Assembly (NCBI RefSeq): GCF_900142845.1 | Contig: NZ_FSRU01000003.1 | Coordinates: 310,001 to 374,000 of the forward strand | Length of the DNA: 64,000 bases | Source of the DNA: Paraburkholderia phenazinium | GTDB taxonomy: Bacteria > Pseudomonadota > Gammaproteobacteria > Burkholderiales > Burkholderiaceae | Direction: 5' to 3' | Shown: in pieces, positions 8,675 through 16,130 of the stretch | Layout: each line of letters starts with the position of its first letter | Numbering within the stretch: the stretch's first letter is position 1 | Notes under the pieces: model-generated | What the model was told of the DNA's origin: nothing | What the model saw: only the letters and a program-made list of their open reading frames with translations | Databases searched by the model: none | Translations under genes and position numbers: made by a program

Positions 8675-9517
8675 TCAGGGTGCCGGTCCGGCCGACCCAC
8701 GCTGCGCATCGGGCAGCCGCGGTGCCGGAATCAGCGCCTCGTGGCCGCCGTCCTGCAGCAGGATCAGCGGATAGCCGAAGGCGCGGCTCGCGAGCGTGGG
8801 CGTCAGCACTTCGCGCACCGGGCCGGCGCAGGCCACGCCCGTGCCGTCGAGCAGCAGCGCATGCGTCGCGAAACGGCGCGCCAGGTTCAGGTCGTGACAC
8901 GAAAACACTACTGTACGCTTCGGCGCACTCGCCCAGGCAGTCAACGCCTCGAGGCAATCGATCTGGTGATGCAGGTCCAGATGCGACAGCGGTTCGTCGA
9001 GCAGCAACAGCGGCGCATCCTGGCACAACACGGCGGCCAGTGCGACACGCTGCCGCTCGCCGCCTGAGAGCGACAGCACGTCGCGCCTCGCGAAACTGGC
9101 GAGGCCCAGCAAGTCGAGCGCGGCATGAGCGGCCGCGCGATCGGCTGCGCCCTCCCAGCCCCACCCTGCCAGATGCGGAAAGCGGTTCAGCATCACGATA
9201 TCGAGCACGCTGGCGCTGAATGCATCGTGCGCGCTTTGCGGCATCAACGCGCGGCGCCGCGCGAGCGGCACCGGCGGCCAGTCGGCCACGCGCACGCCAT
9301 CGAGTTCCACCTGGCCCGCGGCAGGCTGCTGCAAACCCGCCAGCGCCGAAATCAGCGTGGTCTTGCCGGCGCCGTTCGGCCCGGCGATGCACCAGACTTC
9401 GCCGGGATAAAACGTATGAGTGAAGCGCTCGAGCAGCGTGCGCTCGCCCGCGCGCAACGTGATCTGTTGCGCGCTGAGTGTGGCCACGGTGGATGGGGAT
9501 GTCGTGCGTGTCGTCAT
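8675..9517 (-). CDS. btuD: Cobalamin ABC transporter ATPase
   Basis: A 280-residue ABC ATPase of the FecE/BtuD/FhuC group. Walker A IAGPNGAGKTTLISALAG is near residue 44-60, the Q-loop region RRALMPQSAHD near 90, the signature LSLSGGERQRVALAAVL near 150, Walker B LLLLDEPLSHLD near 170 and the H-loop VVFSCHDLNLA near 205. Its ATG overlaps the btuC stop as ATGA (9514-9517), so the two are translationally coupled. Cobalamin neighbours point to corrinoid import with BtuF; a siderophore transporter would look similar in sequence alone. Confidence 0.88.
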   Translation of the reverse strand: MTTRTTSPSTVATLSAQQITLRAGERTLLERFTHTFYPGEVWCIAGPNGAGKTTLISALAGLQQPAAGQVELDGVRVADWPPVPLARRRALMPQSAHDAFSASVLDIVMLNRFPHLAGWGWEGAADRAAAHAALDLLGLASFARRDVLSLSGGERQRVALAAVLCQDAPLLLLDEPLSHLDLHHQIDCLEALTAWASAPKRTVVFSCHDLNLARRFATHALLLDGTGVACAGPVREVLTPTLASRAFGYPLILLQDGGHEALIPAPRLPDAQRGSAGPAP

Positions 9518-10557
9518 CGCGGCCTGCGTAGCAGCATCCACAGAAACACCGGCACGCCGATCAGCGCCGTGATCACGCCCACCGGCAATTGCGCCGGCGC
9601 GATCACCGTGCGGGCGACAAGGTCCGCGCCCATCACCGCCATGCCGCCGCCGAGCGCGGCAGCCGGCAACAACATGCGCTGATCGTTGCCGAACGCAAGC
9701 CGCAACGTATGCGGCACCACCAGACCGACGAAGCCGATCGTCCCACCGGTCGTCACCGCAGCGGCGGCCGCGAGTGAAGCCACGAGATAGACACGCAAGC
9801 GCAGGCGCATCACGGATACGCCCAAAGCCTGCGCGGCCGCATCGCCGCGCAACAGCACATTGAGTTGCGGCGCCGCGGGCAGCATCGCCACCAGCACGAC
9901 GACGAGCGCAGCGAGTGCGAGCCAGGGCATACCGCCGCCGTTCAGGTCGCCGGTCAGCCAGAACAACATCCCGCGCAAACGGTCGTCCGGCGCGAGCGTC
10001 AACAGCAAGGTGATCAGCGCGCCCCAGCCTGCTGCAATTACCGCGCCGGTCAACAGCAAACGCGGCGAGGTGTCCTGCGGCTCGCCACGCCACAACTCGC
10101 GGCGCGCGAGGCCGAGCACCAGCAGGATCGACACGAAAGCGCCGGCAAAGGCACTTGCATCGACGAGCCACCACGCGCAACCGGCCATCATCGCAAACAG
10201 CGCGAAACTGGCCGCGCCGCCGGACACGCCCAGGACATACGGTTCGGCTAACGGATTGCGCAGCAACACCTGCAGCAACGCGCCGGCCACCGCGAGCAAC
10301 GCGCCGCATGCGAAGCCGGCCAACGCGCGCGGCAAACGCAGCGAGCGGACGATCTCGCCCGCGAGGTCGGCGGGGACGCCGCTGTGGGAGGACTGCGGCA
10401 GGAGCGCAGCCAACACGCGCGCGGGCGTGAGCGGCACGCTGCCGAGCGCGAGCGAGGCGATCAGCACGGCCAACGCCAGCACGGCCAGCACGCACCAGAT
10501 CGCCGCCGCGCGGCGCGCGTGCATGACCGGCATGCGGCGCACGGACAGTCGATTCAT
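9514..10557 (-). CDS. btuC: Cobalamin ABC transporter permease
   Basis: A 347-residue FecCD-family permease with about ten predicted membrane helices. Signatures are LRLPRALAGFACGALLAVAGALLQVLLRNPLAEPYVLG near residues 75-115 and the C-terminal GFVGLVVPHTLRL near 275, which contacts the ATPase. The ATG at 10557 (MNRLSVRRM) is chosen; the reading frame stays open a further 280 nt upstream, but that stretch is the riboswitch leader. A GAGG lies about 10 nt before the ATG. First gene of the btuC-btuD-cobT-cobS-cobC operon. Confidence 0.88.
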   Translation of the reverse strand: MNRLSVRRMPVMHARRAAAIWCVLAVLALAVLIASLALGSVPLTPARVLAALLPQSSHSGVPADLAGEIVRSLRLPRALAGFACGALLAVAGALLQVLLRNPLAEPYVLGVSGGAASFALFAMMAGCAWWLVDASAFAGAFVSILLVLGLARRELWRGEPQDTSPRLLLTGAVIAAGWGALITLLLTLAPDDRLRGMLFWLTGDLNGGGMPWLALAALVVVLVAMLPAAPQLNVLLRGDAAAQALGVSVMRLRLRVYLVASLAAAAAVTTGGTIGFVGLVVPHTLRLAFGNDQRMLLPAAALGGGMAVMGADLVARTVIAPAQLPVGVITALIGVPVFLWMLLRRPR

Positions 10558-11161
10558 CCGCGCAGCCTCAGCGCCGGCGGCATGACGCGATTGCCGTTGC
10601 CGGCCCGGCGCGAGGCAGTCGCTGTCACGCAGGTGAGTGCAGAGGTAGGCCTGCTCATAGTCCTTGTTCGAAAGATCCTGCTGGAATTTTTGTGGCGACG
10701 TAGCACGTCTTCGTGACGTTGTGGTGTTGTAGCGCGCTGCACGACCCACCTTCACACGCCTCTCGCGCAGTGGCACACTCGCGGGTTTGCGTTTGAAACC
10801 CACGTCCTGGTCGGCCTGCGTGAGCACGCGGACGCTCACTGTTGCGGGGCAACACAGGTGGGGGTCGCGTTGGCGGACTCGTTCCCTGTCTGCCGTTTAG
10901 CAGCACACGATAGTCGGAAAATCGCATACGGACATCAGGGCGCCGCAAGTTTATGAGCGCCGGAAAAACCCGTCAAGAAAGGTCAAAGCGTACCGGTTCT
11001 GTGCGGTTGCAAACGGATAAATGTGAAATTCAGGAGGACCTACAGGCCGATTCGGCCACCGAAGTCTGCACAAAGCGATGCTGTTACGTCTCGAAACGAG
11101 ACAATTGTCGGAACCTGCGACATTCCGCGCTAAAATGTCACGTCTTTAGAGGACGCAGCAC
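10558..11161. other. Intergenic region between btuC and the zapB-like gene
   Basis: The left two thirds hold the btuC leader and cobalamin riboswitch. The remainder (about 10911-11161) contains promoters of both divergent transcripts. A -10-like TAAAAT at 11131-11136 precedes the zapB-like gene, but I see no well-spaced -35. An 84-codon open frame at 10953-11207 overlaps the zapB-like start and has no support as a gene. Confidence 0.5.
10639..10910 (-). promoter_or_regulatory. Cobalamin riboswitch upstream of btuC
   Basis: Read on the minus strand, the leader carries the ordered conserved blocks of the cobalamin aptamer: AGGGAAC (complement of 10881-10887), TGCCCCGCAACAGTGAGC (core CCCCGCAAC at 10841-10849), GTGCCACTG (10768-10774), a GTGAAGGTG resembling the GGGAAGGC block, and finally a B12-box-like GAGCAGGCCTACCTCTGC (10639-10656). 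The 3' edge is about 80 nt from the btuC ATG, leaving room for a structure that masks the ribosome site when adenosylcobalamin binds. The B12 box departs from the consensus, so the 3' boundary is approximate. No rho-independent terminator is apparent. Confidence 0.82.
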
Positions 11162-11536
11162 ATGCTCACCGAACTCGAAACACTTTCACAGAATATCGGC
11201 AGGCTGATTTCGATCAGCCAGCGTCATAACGAAGCGCGTCAAGCGCTCGAAACCCAGCTCGCCCAGGTGCGCGCCGAGGCCGATGCAACACGCGCAGAAC
11301 TTGCGCAGATGCGCGAAGAACGCGATGCGCTGCAAGCGGAGCGCGACGCGCTGTCGGCGAAGATCGACGACGCCCAGGTGCGCCTGAATGCGATCCTCGA
11401 AAAGTTGCCGCGTGCACGCGCTCACAATGAGCCGGACAACCAGCTCGACCTGCTCTCACCCGCGCACGAGTCGCATGACGCGCATCAGGAAGAAGAGGCC
11501 GGCAGCGCCGTCACCCGTCACGGAGAAAACGCATGA
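11162..11536 (+). CDS. ZapB/TIGR02449-like coiled-coil protein
   Basis: A 124-residue protein, almost entirely alpha-helical. A continuous coiled coil with E/Q/R/A heptads runs from about residue 1 to 80 (LETLSQNIGRLISISQ, then repeated E-R-D-A-L-Q-A blocks), followed by a polar tail rich in H, E and D. Small coiled-coil proteins of this type precede zapA in beta- and gammaproteobacteria and are thought to act with ZapA at the division septum; that role is inferred from position. A GAGG lies about 10 nt before the ATG. The gene overlaps zapA by 4 nt (ATGA). Confidence 0.7.
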   Translation: MLTELETLSQNIGRLISISQRHNEARQALETQLAQVRAEADATRAELAQMREERDALQAERDALSAKIDDAQVRLNAILEKLPRARAHNEPDNQLDLLSPAHESHDAHQEEEAGSAVTRHGENA

Positions 11537-11847
11537 CCACCAAGCAGATCGAAGTATCGATTCTCGGCCAGCCGTATCGTCTCGCCTGTTCGCCGGAAAC
11601 CGAAGCTGCGCTGCTTGAGGCGGTGGCACGCGTCGACGCGGAGATGTCGAAGATCCGCGCGCACAGCAATGTACGTGGCGTCGATCGCATTGCTGTGATG
11701 GCTGCGCTGTCGCTGGCATCGGAACTGCTTAAGCTGCAAGCGAGCGTGCGGCACGGAGAAGCATTTCCTGCTGAGGAAATCCGGCGTACAATGCATCAAA
11801 TGAACGAACAGCTAGGTACTGTGATTCAACAGTACAGCATGCAGTAA
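11533..11847 (+). CDS. zapA: Cell division protein ZapA
   Basis: A 104-residue protein of normal ZapA length. The N-terminal domain shows KQIEVSILGQPYRLACSPE, typical of ZapA, followed by the DRIAVMAALSLASELL helix and a C-terminal coiled coil (EEIRRTMHQMNEQLGTVIQQ). ZapA forms a tetramer that crosslinks FtsZ filaments at midcell. It is translationally coupled to the preceding coiled-coil gene and followed directly by 6S RNA, an arrangement conserved in proteobacteria. Confidence 0.92.
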   Translation: MTTKQIEVSILGQPYRLACSPETEAALLEAVARVDAEMSKIRAHSNVRGVDRIAVMAALSLASELLKLQASVRHGEAFPAEEIRRTMHQMNEQLGTVIQQYSMQ

Positions 11848-11949
11848 AAAGGTTTAAAGTAGCTGCACGGCCAAGTTCTGACTCAAGTGTGGAATTCAAG
11901 CGAAGTGCGCGATCAAGCATCAGCAAGCACTTGAGGTCAATCAGTTTAG

Positions 11950-12128
11950 CTTCCCTGCCTGGTTCGCCAAGGTCATATATTCCTTGAACCAATGCCATGT
12001 GCACGGTTGTGGAAATTTGCAGCACGGGTGTGCGCGTCACTCTGTCTGATGTACCCGAAGTGCTGCTAACTGCGACCAATTCTGAACTCCCGGTTCAGGA
12101 TGCCGGCCTAGCGGCTAAGGCGGGGACC
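11950..12128 (+). ncRNA. ssrS: 6S RNA
   Basis: This is the expected place for 6S RNA, immediately after zapA. The ends pair: TCCCTGCCT at 11952-11960 forms a 9-bp closing stem (one G-U pair) with AGGCGGGGA at 12118-12126. The length of about 180 nt and a long, mostly paired rod with a central open region fit 6S RNA, which binds sigma-70 RNA polymerase and mimics an open promoter in stationary phase. An intrinsic terminator follows at once. The exact ends are estimated from the closing stem. Confidence 0.82.
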
Positions 12129-12135
12129 TTATCAA

Positions 12136-12170
12136 ACGGCATCGGACATGGGTCCGGTGCCGTTTTTCTT
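12136..12170 (+). terminator. Rho-independent terminator after 6S RNA
   Basis: A 12-bp stem (12136-12147 with 12152-12163, one G-U pair) with a 4-nt loop is followed by a T-rich run to 12170. It ends the zapA/6S transcription unit. Confidence 0.9.
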
Positions 12171-12264
12171 TTGGGTCCTGTCTTTGCGTCGCCGCTGTGT
12201 GCGTTTCGCTTTTAGGCCTTGATTTGCGGCGTTTTCTCTTTCTTTTCAACGTTCAATTCGATTC

Positions 12265-12723
12265 ATGCGCTATTGGCTAATGAAGTCCGAACCGGACGAA
12301 GCGAGCATCGACCACCTCGCCCACGCCCCGCACCACACCTTGCCGTGGACCGGCGTACGCAACTATCAGGCGCGTAATTTCATGCGCGACATGATGCAGA
12401 TCGGCGACGGCGTGCTCTTCTATCATTCGAGCTGCCCCGAGCCGGGCATTGCCGGCCTCGCCGAGGTCGTGTCGACACCCTACCCCGACCCCACGCAGTT
12501 CGACGCGAAAAGCCCCTACTACGATCCGAAGTCGACACCTGAGACACCACGCTGGGTACTCGTCGACGTTGTCTTCAAGAAGAAAATCCCGTTGATTCCG
12601 CTTGCCGCGTTGCGCGAGCATGCGGAACTCGCGGACATGCGCGTGCTCGCCAAGGGTAACCGGCTGTCGATCACGCCCGTCACCGAAGCCGAGTGGCGCT
12701 TCATCACGAAGCGGCTAGCGTAG
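12265..12723 (+). CDS. EVE domain-containing protein
   Basis: A 152-residue single-domain protein. It opens with YWLMKSEPDEASIDHL and has the G-V-R-N-Y-Q-A-R-N-F segment near residue 31-40, typical of EVE domains (PUA-like fold; human THYN1 relatives). EVE domains bind modified bases in DNA or RNA. In bacteria most are stand-alone housekeeping proteins of unclear role, while others are fused to restriction enzymes; this one is stand-alone with no defence genes nearby. It follows the 6S RNA terminator and probably has its own promoter. Confidence 0.9.
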   Translation: MRYWLMKSEPDEASIDHLAHAPHHTLPWTGVRNYQARNFMRDMMQIGDGVLFYHSSCPEPGIAGLAEVVSTPYPDPTQFDAKSPYYDPKSTPETPRWVLVDVVFKKKIPLIPLAALREHAELADMRVLAKGNRLSITPVTEAEWRFITKRLA

Positions 12724-13050
12724 CGTGCATAGCCAGGCAGTGCGCCGCGCGGCGCACTCGCTTCGCGCCGCGGCTTCGCGCCGCGACAAGCCAATTGTCA
12801 AGTCAGGGAACCAAGGCGGGGTGCGCGACGACTAATTGGGTCGCAAGCGCGGCTCATCCGCATCGACCGCACAAGCAGGTCGCAAGCGGCAGCCGCGCGC
12901 CTGGCCGGCAAGCGTCGTGCCATCGGGTAGAACGATCAATCCCAATGTCGAGCACGCGGCGCACGCAGCGGATCGCCTCATGAAAGGCCTTCGCACGCAG
13001 CCAGCCCATATAGTCATCGCGCATAACCTGCTCAAGCAAGGAGTCTAACA
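12724..13050. other. Intergenic region without a supported gene
   Basis: About 330 bases after the EVE gene. It contains a 20-bp perfect palindrome at 12739-12758 (GC-rich, no T-run, so at best a weak terminator) and a repeated CTTCGCGCCGCG. Overlapping 67-70 codon frames exist on both strands (12832-13048), but neither has a recognisable domain or ribosome site. The promoter of the SIMPL gene must lie at the right end; I cannot place it. Confidence 0.4.
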
Positions 13051-13776
13051 ATGACGCAAAAAACCGCACGTGCCATCGCATTCGCCATGGCCCTCGCCAC
13101 TCCGCTCGCACTTGCATCGGCCGCTGCCCACGCGCAGGGCGTCACGCAAGCCGAACCGTCCGGCGTGCTGTCGCTGAACGCGCAAGCCAGCGCCGAGGTT
13201 CCACAGGATGTCGTGGATATCACCCTGTTCTACGAACAGGAAGCGAGCGACCCGTCCGCGCTCACCAGCACGCTCAACCAGCGCGCCGATGCTGCCCTGC
13301 GCCAGGCCAAGGGCGTGAGCGGCGTCACCGCGCGCACCGGTTCGTTCTCCATCTATCCGTCCACCGATCGCGATGGGCGCATCTCGGCGTGGCGCGGCCG
13401 CACGGAAGTGGTACTGGAGTCGCATGATTTCGCCGCGGCCTCGAAGCTGGCCGGTCAGATGGCCTCGAACATGCAGGTTGGCAACGTGCAGTTCTCGCTG
13501 TCGCCGGAGGCGCAGCGCGCGGCAGAGCAGAAGCTCACCAGCGAAGCCATCGCTTCGTTTCGCCAGCAGGCGAGCGCCGGCGCGCAGGCGTTCGGCTATA
13601 GCGGTTATTCGATTCGTGAAGTCAACGTCGGGCACAACGGTGTGATGCCGCGTCCCATGATGATGATGAGCGCGCGTGCGATGGGCGCCGATGCAAAAGC
13701 GGCCGCACCGCTGCCGCTCGAAGGCGGTACCTCGACGGTGACCGTGAACGTGTCGGGCTCCGTGCAGATGAAGTAA
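13051..13776 (+). CDS. Periplasmic SIMPL (DUF541) domain protein
   Basis: A 241-residue exported protein. A Sec signal peptide is clear (MTQKTARAIAFAMALATPLA, cleavage near AAAHA-QG, residues 29-30). The SIMPL/DUF541 domain (YggE/BP26-like) fills the rest: GVLSLNAQASAEVPQDVVDITL at the start, GVSGVTARTGSFSIYP near 90, and the C-terminal STVTVNVSGSVQM strand. Relatives are oligomeric periplasmic or outer-membrane proteins, some linked to oxidative-stress resistance; the function is not settled. A GGAG at about 13040 supports the ATG at 13051. It is convergent with lgt. Confidence 0.88.
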   Translation: MTQKTARAIAFAMALATPLALASAAAHAQGVTQAEPSGVLSLNAQASAEVPQDVVDITLFYEQEASDPSALTSTLNQRADAALRQAKGVSGVTARTGSFSIYPSTDRDGRISAWRGRTEVVLESHDFAAASKLAGQMASNMQVGNVQFSLSPEAQRAAEQKLTSEAIASFRQQASAGAQAFGYSGYSIREVNVGHNGVMPRPMMMMSARAMGADAKAAAPLPLEGGTSTVTVNVSGSVQMK

Positions 13777-13834
13777 CGCGAAGTAACGCGCGGATACGCG
13801 AGCGGGACGCGCAGTACAACCCGTTGCACGAAGA

Positions 13835-13862
13835 GAAACGCCACGGCATGCCGTGGCGTTTC
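13835..13862. terminator. Bidirectional terminator between SIMPL gene and lgt
   Basis: A perfect 28-bp palindrome (GAAACGCCACGGC stem, 13835-13847, with 13850-13862) lies between convergent genes, with A and T runs on its edges. Confidence 0.85.
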
Positions 13863-13884
13863 TTCATTCAGCGCGGCATGACGC

Positions 13885-14790
13885 TCAGTTCGCGCCGACG
13901 GCCTTGGCCGCTTCGCGGCCCTTGCGTCGATACGCCCACACCAGCAGGCCCACGCCGGCGACGATCATCGGCATCGACAGCCACTGCCCCATCGACAGTC
14001 CCATCGCCAGCAAGCCCAGGAAATCGTCGGGCTCACGGGCGAATTCCACCGTGAAGCGCGCGAGACCGTAGCCGATCAGAAACACCGCGGAGATCGCTCC
14101 GAGCGGGCGCGGCTTGCGCGAGAAGAACCACAACACGAAGAACAAGGTGATGCCTTCGAGCGCGATCTCATACAGCTCCGACGGATGACGCGGCAGCATG
14201 TGGTATTGCGCGAAGATATCGTTCAGATGCCACTTCGCCGCCAGTTCCGGGTGCTTCGTCAGCCAGACGGCGTCGTCGTTCGAGGCGCCCGGGAACATCA
14301 TCGCCCACGGTGCGTTCGGATCGGTCACGCGGCCCCACAACTCGCCGTTGATAAAGTTGCCGAGCCGGCCCGCCGCGAGCCCGGTGGGCACCATCGGCGC
14401 AACGAAATCGGTCACCTGCAGCCACGAGCGCTTGCGCTGATACGCGAACAGCACCATCGCGAGCGTGACGCCGAGGAAGCCGCCGTGAAACGACATGCCG
14501 CCTTCCCAGACCTTGAAGATGTCGAGCGGATGCGCGAAGTAGTAGTCGGCCTTGTAGAACAGCACATAGCCGAGCCGGCCGCCGAAGATCGTGCCGAGCA
14601 CACCGTAGAACAGCATGTCGTCGATATCTTTGGCGGTCCAGCCTTGCGCGGCGACGTACGGCAGACGCAGGCGCAGCCGGCCGACGACGATCGCCATGAT
14701 GAAGGCCACCAGGTACATCAGGCCGTACCAGCGCACGGCGAGCGGCCCTAGATGGATTGCGATCGGGTCGAAGTTGGGATGAATGTGCAT
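13885..14790 (-). CDS. lgt: Prolipoprotein diacylglyceryl transferase
   Basis: A 301-residue inner-membrane enzyme with about seven membrane helices. Lgt transfers a diacylglyceryl group to the lipobox cysteine, the first step of lipoprotein maturation. Family signatures are [23 protein letters not shown] at the N-terminus, the [10 protein letters not shown] region, [14 protein letters not shown] near residue 95, and the essential [17 protein letters not shown] near 143-160, with [13 protein letters not shown] near 210. It probably processes, among others, the two DUF3443 lipoproteins in this window. Confidence 0.96.
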   Translation of the reverse strand: MHIHPNFDPIAIHLGPLAVRWYGLMYLVAFIMAIVVGRLRLRLPYVAAQGWTAKDIDDMLFYGVLGTIFGGRLGYVLFYKADYYFAHPLDIFKVWEGGMSFHGGFLGVTLAMVLFAYQRKRSWLQVTDFVAPMVPTGLAAGRLGNFINGELWGRVTDPNAPWAMMFPGASNDDAVWLTKHPELAAKWHLNDIFAQYHMLPRHPSELYEIALEGITLFFVLWFFSRKPRPLGAISAVFLIGYGLARFTVEFAREPDDFLGLLAMGLSMGQWLSMPMIVAGVGLLVWAYRRKGREAAKAVGAN

Positions 14791-14947
14791 CGTATTGTTA
14801 TGGGCAGTTCAGGTTCAAAAGCGGATTCGATAAGGCCAGGCAGATTGGCGTTGTTGGCATTGGACGGGCCACGACGCGATGGGTTCGCCGCAAGTGGGTC
14901 ACGCCAGGCAAAAAGGCGCAGTGTAAGCCCCGTAGCTTTCACTCCCC

Positions 14948-15949
14948 TCACCCGGCGGGCAAGCCGGCCTGCGCTTCGACGGTGGCCGCATGCGCGCGCA
15001 CGATGTCGATAAACCCGGCCAACACCGGGCTCACCTGCGCGGTGCGCCACACCAGCCCCGTCTCGATGGCCGGCACCGATTCGCGCAGCGGCCGGTACAC
15101 CACACCGGTGCGGCGCAGGTTACGCAGCGATTGCGGCACCAGTGCGACACCCATGCCCGCCGACACCAGGCTCACGATCGTCTGCATCTGGATCGCTTCC
15201 TGGCCGATGCGTGGCGTGAGGCCGGCCACGCCGTAGCAATCCATAATGATGTCATAAAAGCCTGGCGCGAGACGCCTCGGGAAGATCACAAGCGGGGCAT
15301 CGGCGACATCGCGCAGGCTGATCGGCGCGTCGAGCCACTCGGCGCCGGCCGGCGTGTCGGCGTCGCAACCCGGCCCCTTGATCCGCCCTTCGACCCGCGC
15401 GGCCATCTCCGAAGACATGGCAATCACCAACGGCTCGCGGGCAATCGGCAACCACGACAGGTGCGCGGCATGACGCGGCGGCAGCGGCGCGATCACGAGA
15501 CCGGCGTCGATGCGGCCGGCCACCAGTTCGTCGATCTGCACGTCGCTCGTGGCTTCGGTCAGTTGCAGGCGCACGCGCGGATGGCGCCCGCCGAAGTCGC
15601 GCAGCAGCGAGGGCAAAAGGCCGTAATCCGCAGTCGAAACGAAGGCCAGCGACAACACCCCCGCCTCGCCGCGCGCAAGGCTCTGCGCGAGCGGCCGCAG
15701 GCTTTCCGCGCTGGCCAGCAGTCGCCGCACCTCGGGTAGCAGGTCGGCGCCCACCTGGGTCAGCTCCACCGAACGCTTGGTGCGCGCGAAGAGTTCGACG
15801 CCCAGCGTCTCCTCCAGCGCGCGAATGGCCTGCGACAACGGCGGCTGCGTCATGGAGAGGCGCGTGGCCGCGCGGCCGAAGTGTTTCTCTTCGGCGACGG
15901 CAATGAAATAGCGCAACTGGCGCAGATCGGGCGTGACAGGGAGTGTCAT
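14948..15949 (-). CDS. LysR-family regulator divergent from ilvD
   Basis: A 333-residue LysR-type transcription factor. The winged HTH is at residues about 10-70 (LRQLRYFIAVAEEKHFGRAA, then MTQPPLSQAIRALEETLG). The periplasmic-binding-like effector domain follows from about 95. The start is taken at the ATG at 15949; the preceding codon is TTG. It is transcribed away from ilvD, with about 180 bp between the starts, so regulation of ilvD and of itself is plausible, though this arrangement alone does not prove it. The inducer is unknown. Confidence 0.88.
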   Translation of the reverse strand: MTLPVTPDLRQLRYFIAVAEEKHFGRAATRLSMTQPPLSQAIRALEETLGVELFARTKRSVELTQVGADLLPEVRRLLASAESLRPLAQSLARGEAGVLSLAFVSTADYGLLPSLLRDFGGRHPRVRLQLTEATSDVQIDELVAGRIDAGLVIAPLPPRHAAHLSWLPIAREPLVIAMSSEMAARVEGRIKGPGCDADTPAGAEWLDAPISLRDVADAPLVIFPRRLAPGFYDIIMDCYGVAGLTPRIGQEAIQMQTIVSLVSAGMGVALVPQSLRNLRRTGVVYRPLRESVPAIETGLVWRTAQVSPVLAGFIDIVRAHAATVEAQAGLPAG

Positions 15950-16074
15950 CAATATATTTTACGACCTAATAGGCCGCTAATAATACATTGAACACACCCA
16001 GCGAAAAACGGCGTTCTTGCCGGCGGCGCCACCACCTAAACTGGACATGAACCGAGTTGAGCTTGCCTCGATGG

Positions 16075-16099
16075 TCCGGTCCCAACCTGTGGGACCGGA
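16075..16099 (+). promoter_or_regulatory. Hairpin in the ilvD leader
   Basis: A 10-bp perfect stem (TCCGGTCCCA at 16075-16084 with 16090-16099) and 5-nt loop end 31 nt before the ilvD ATG. No T-run follows, so it is not a terminator. It could affect mRNA stability or translation, or be an operator for a dimeric protein. Confidence 0.5.
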
Positions 16100-16130
16100 G
16101 CCGCGGATCAAAAACACACTGGAGCTCCCC

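Noticed and set aside
10558-10839. Upstream extension of btuC by about 94 codons
   Set aside because: This DNA is explained by the cobalamin riboswitch; the permease family begins at the ATG at 10557.
10953-11207. 84-codon frame before the zapB-like gene
   Set aside because: It overlaps the real start in another frame, has no recognisable domain, and covers the promoter region.
11997-12215. 72-codon frame after zapA
   Set aside because: It lies across 6S RNA and its terminator.
12836-13048. 70-codon plus-strand frame upstream of the SIMPL gene
   Set aside because: No domain, no clear ribosome site, and an equally long frame on the other strand; coding cannot be supported.
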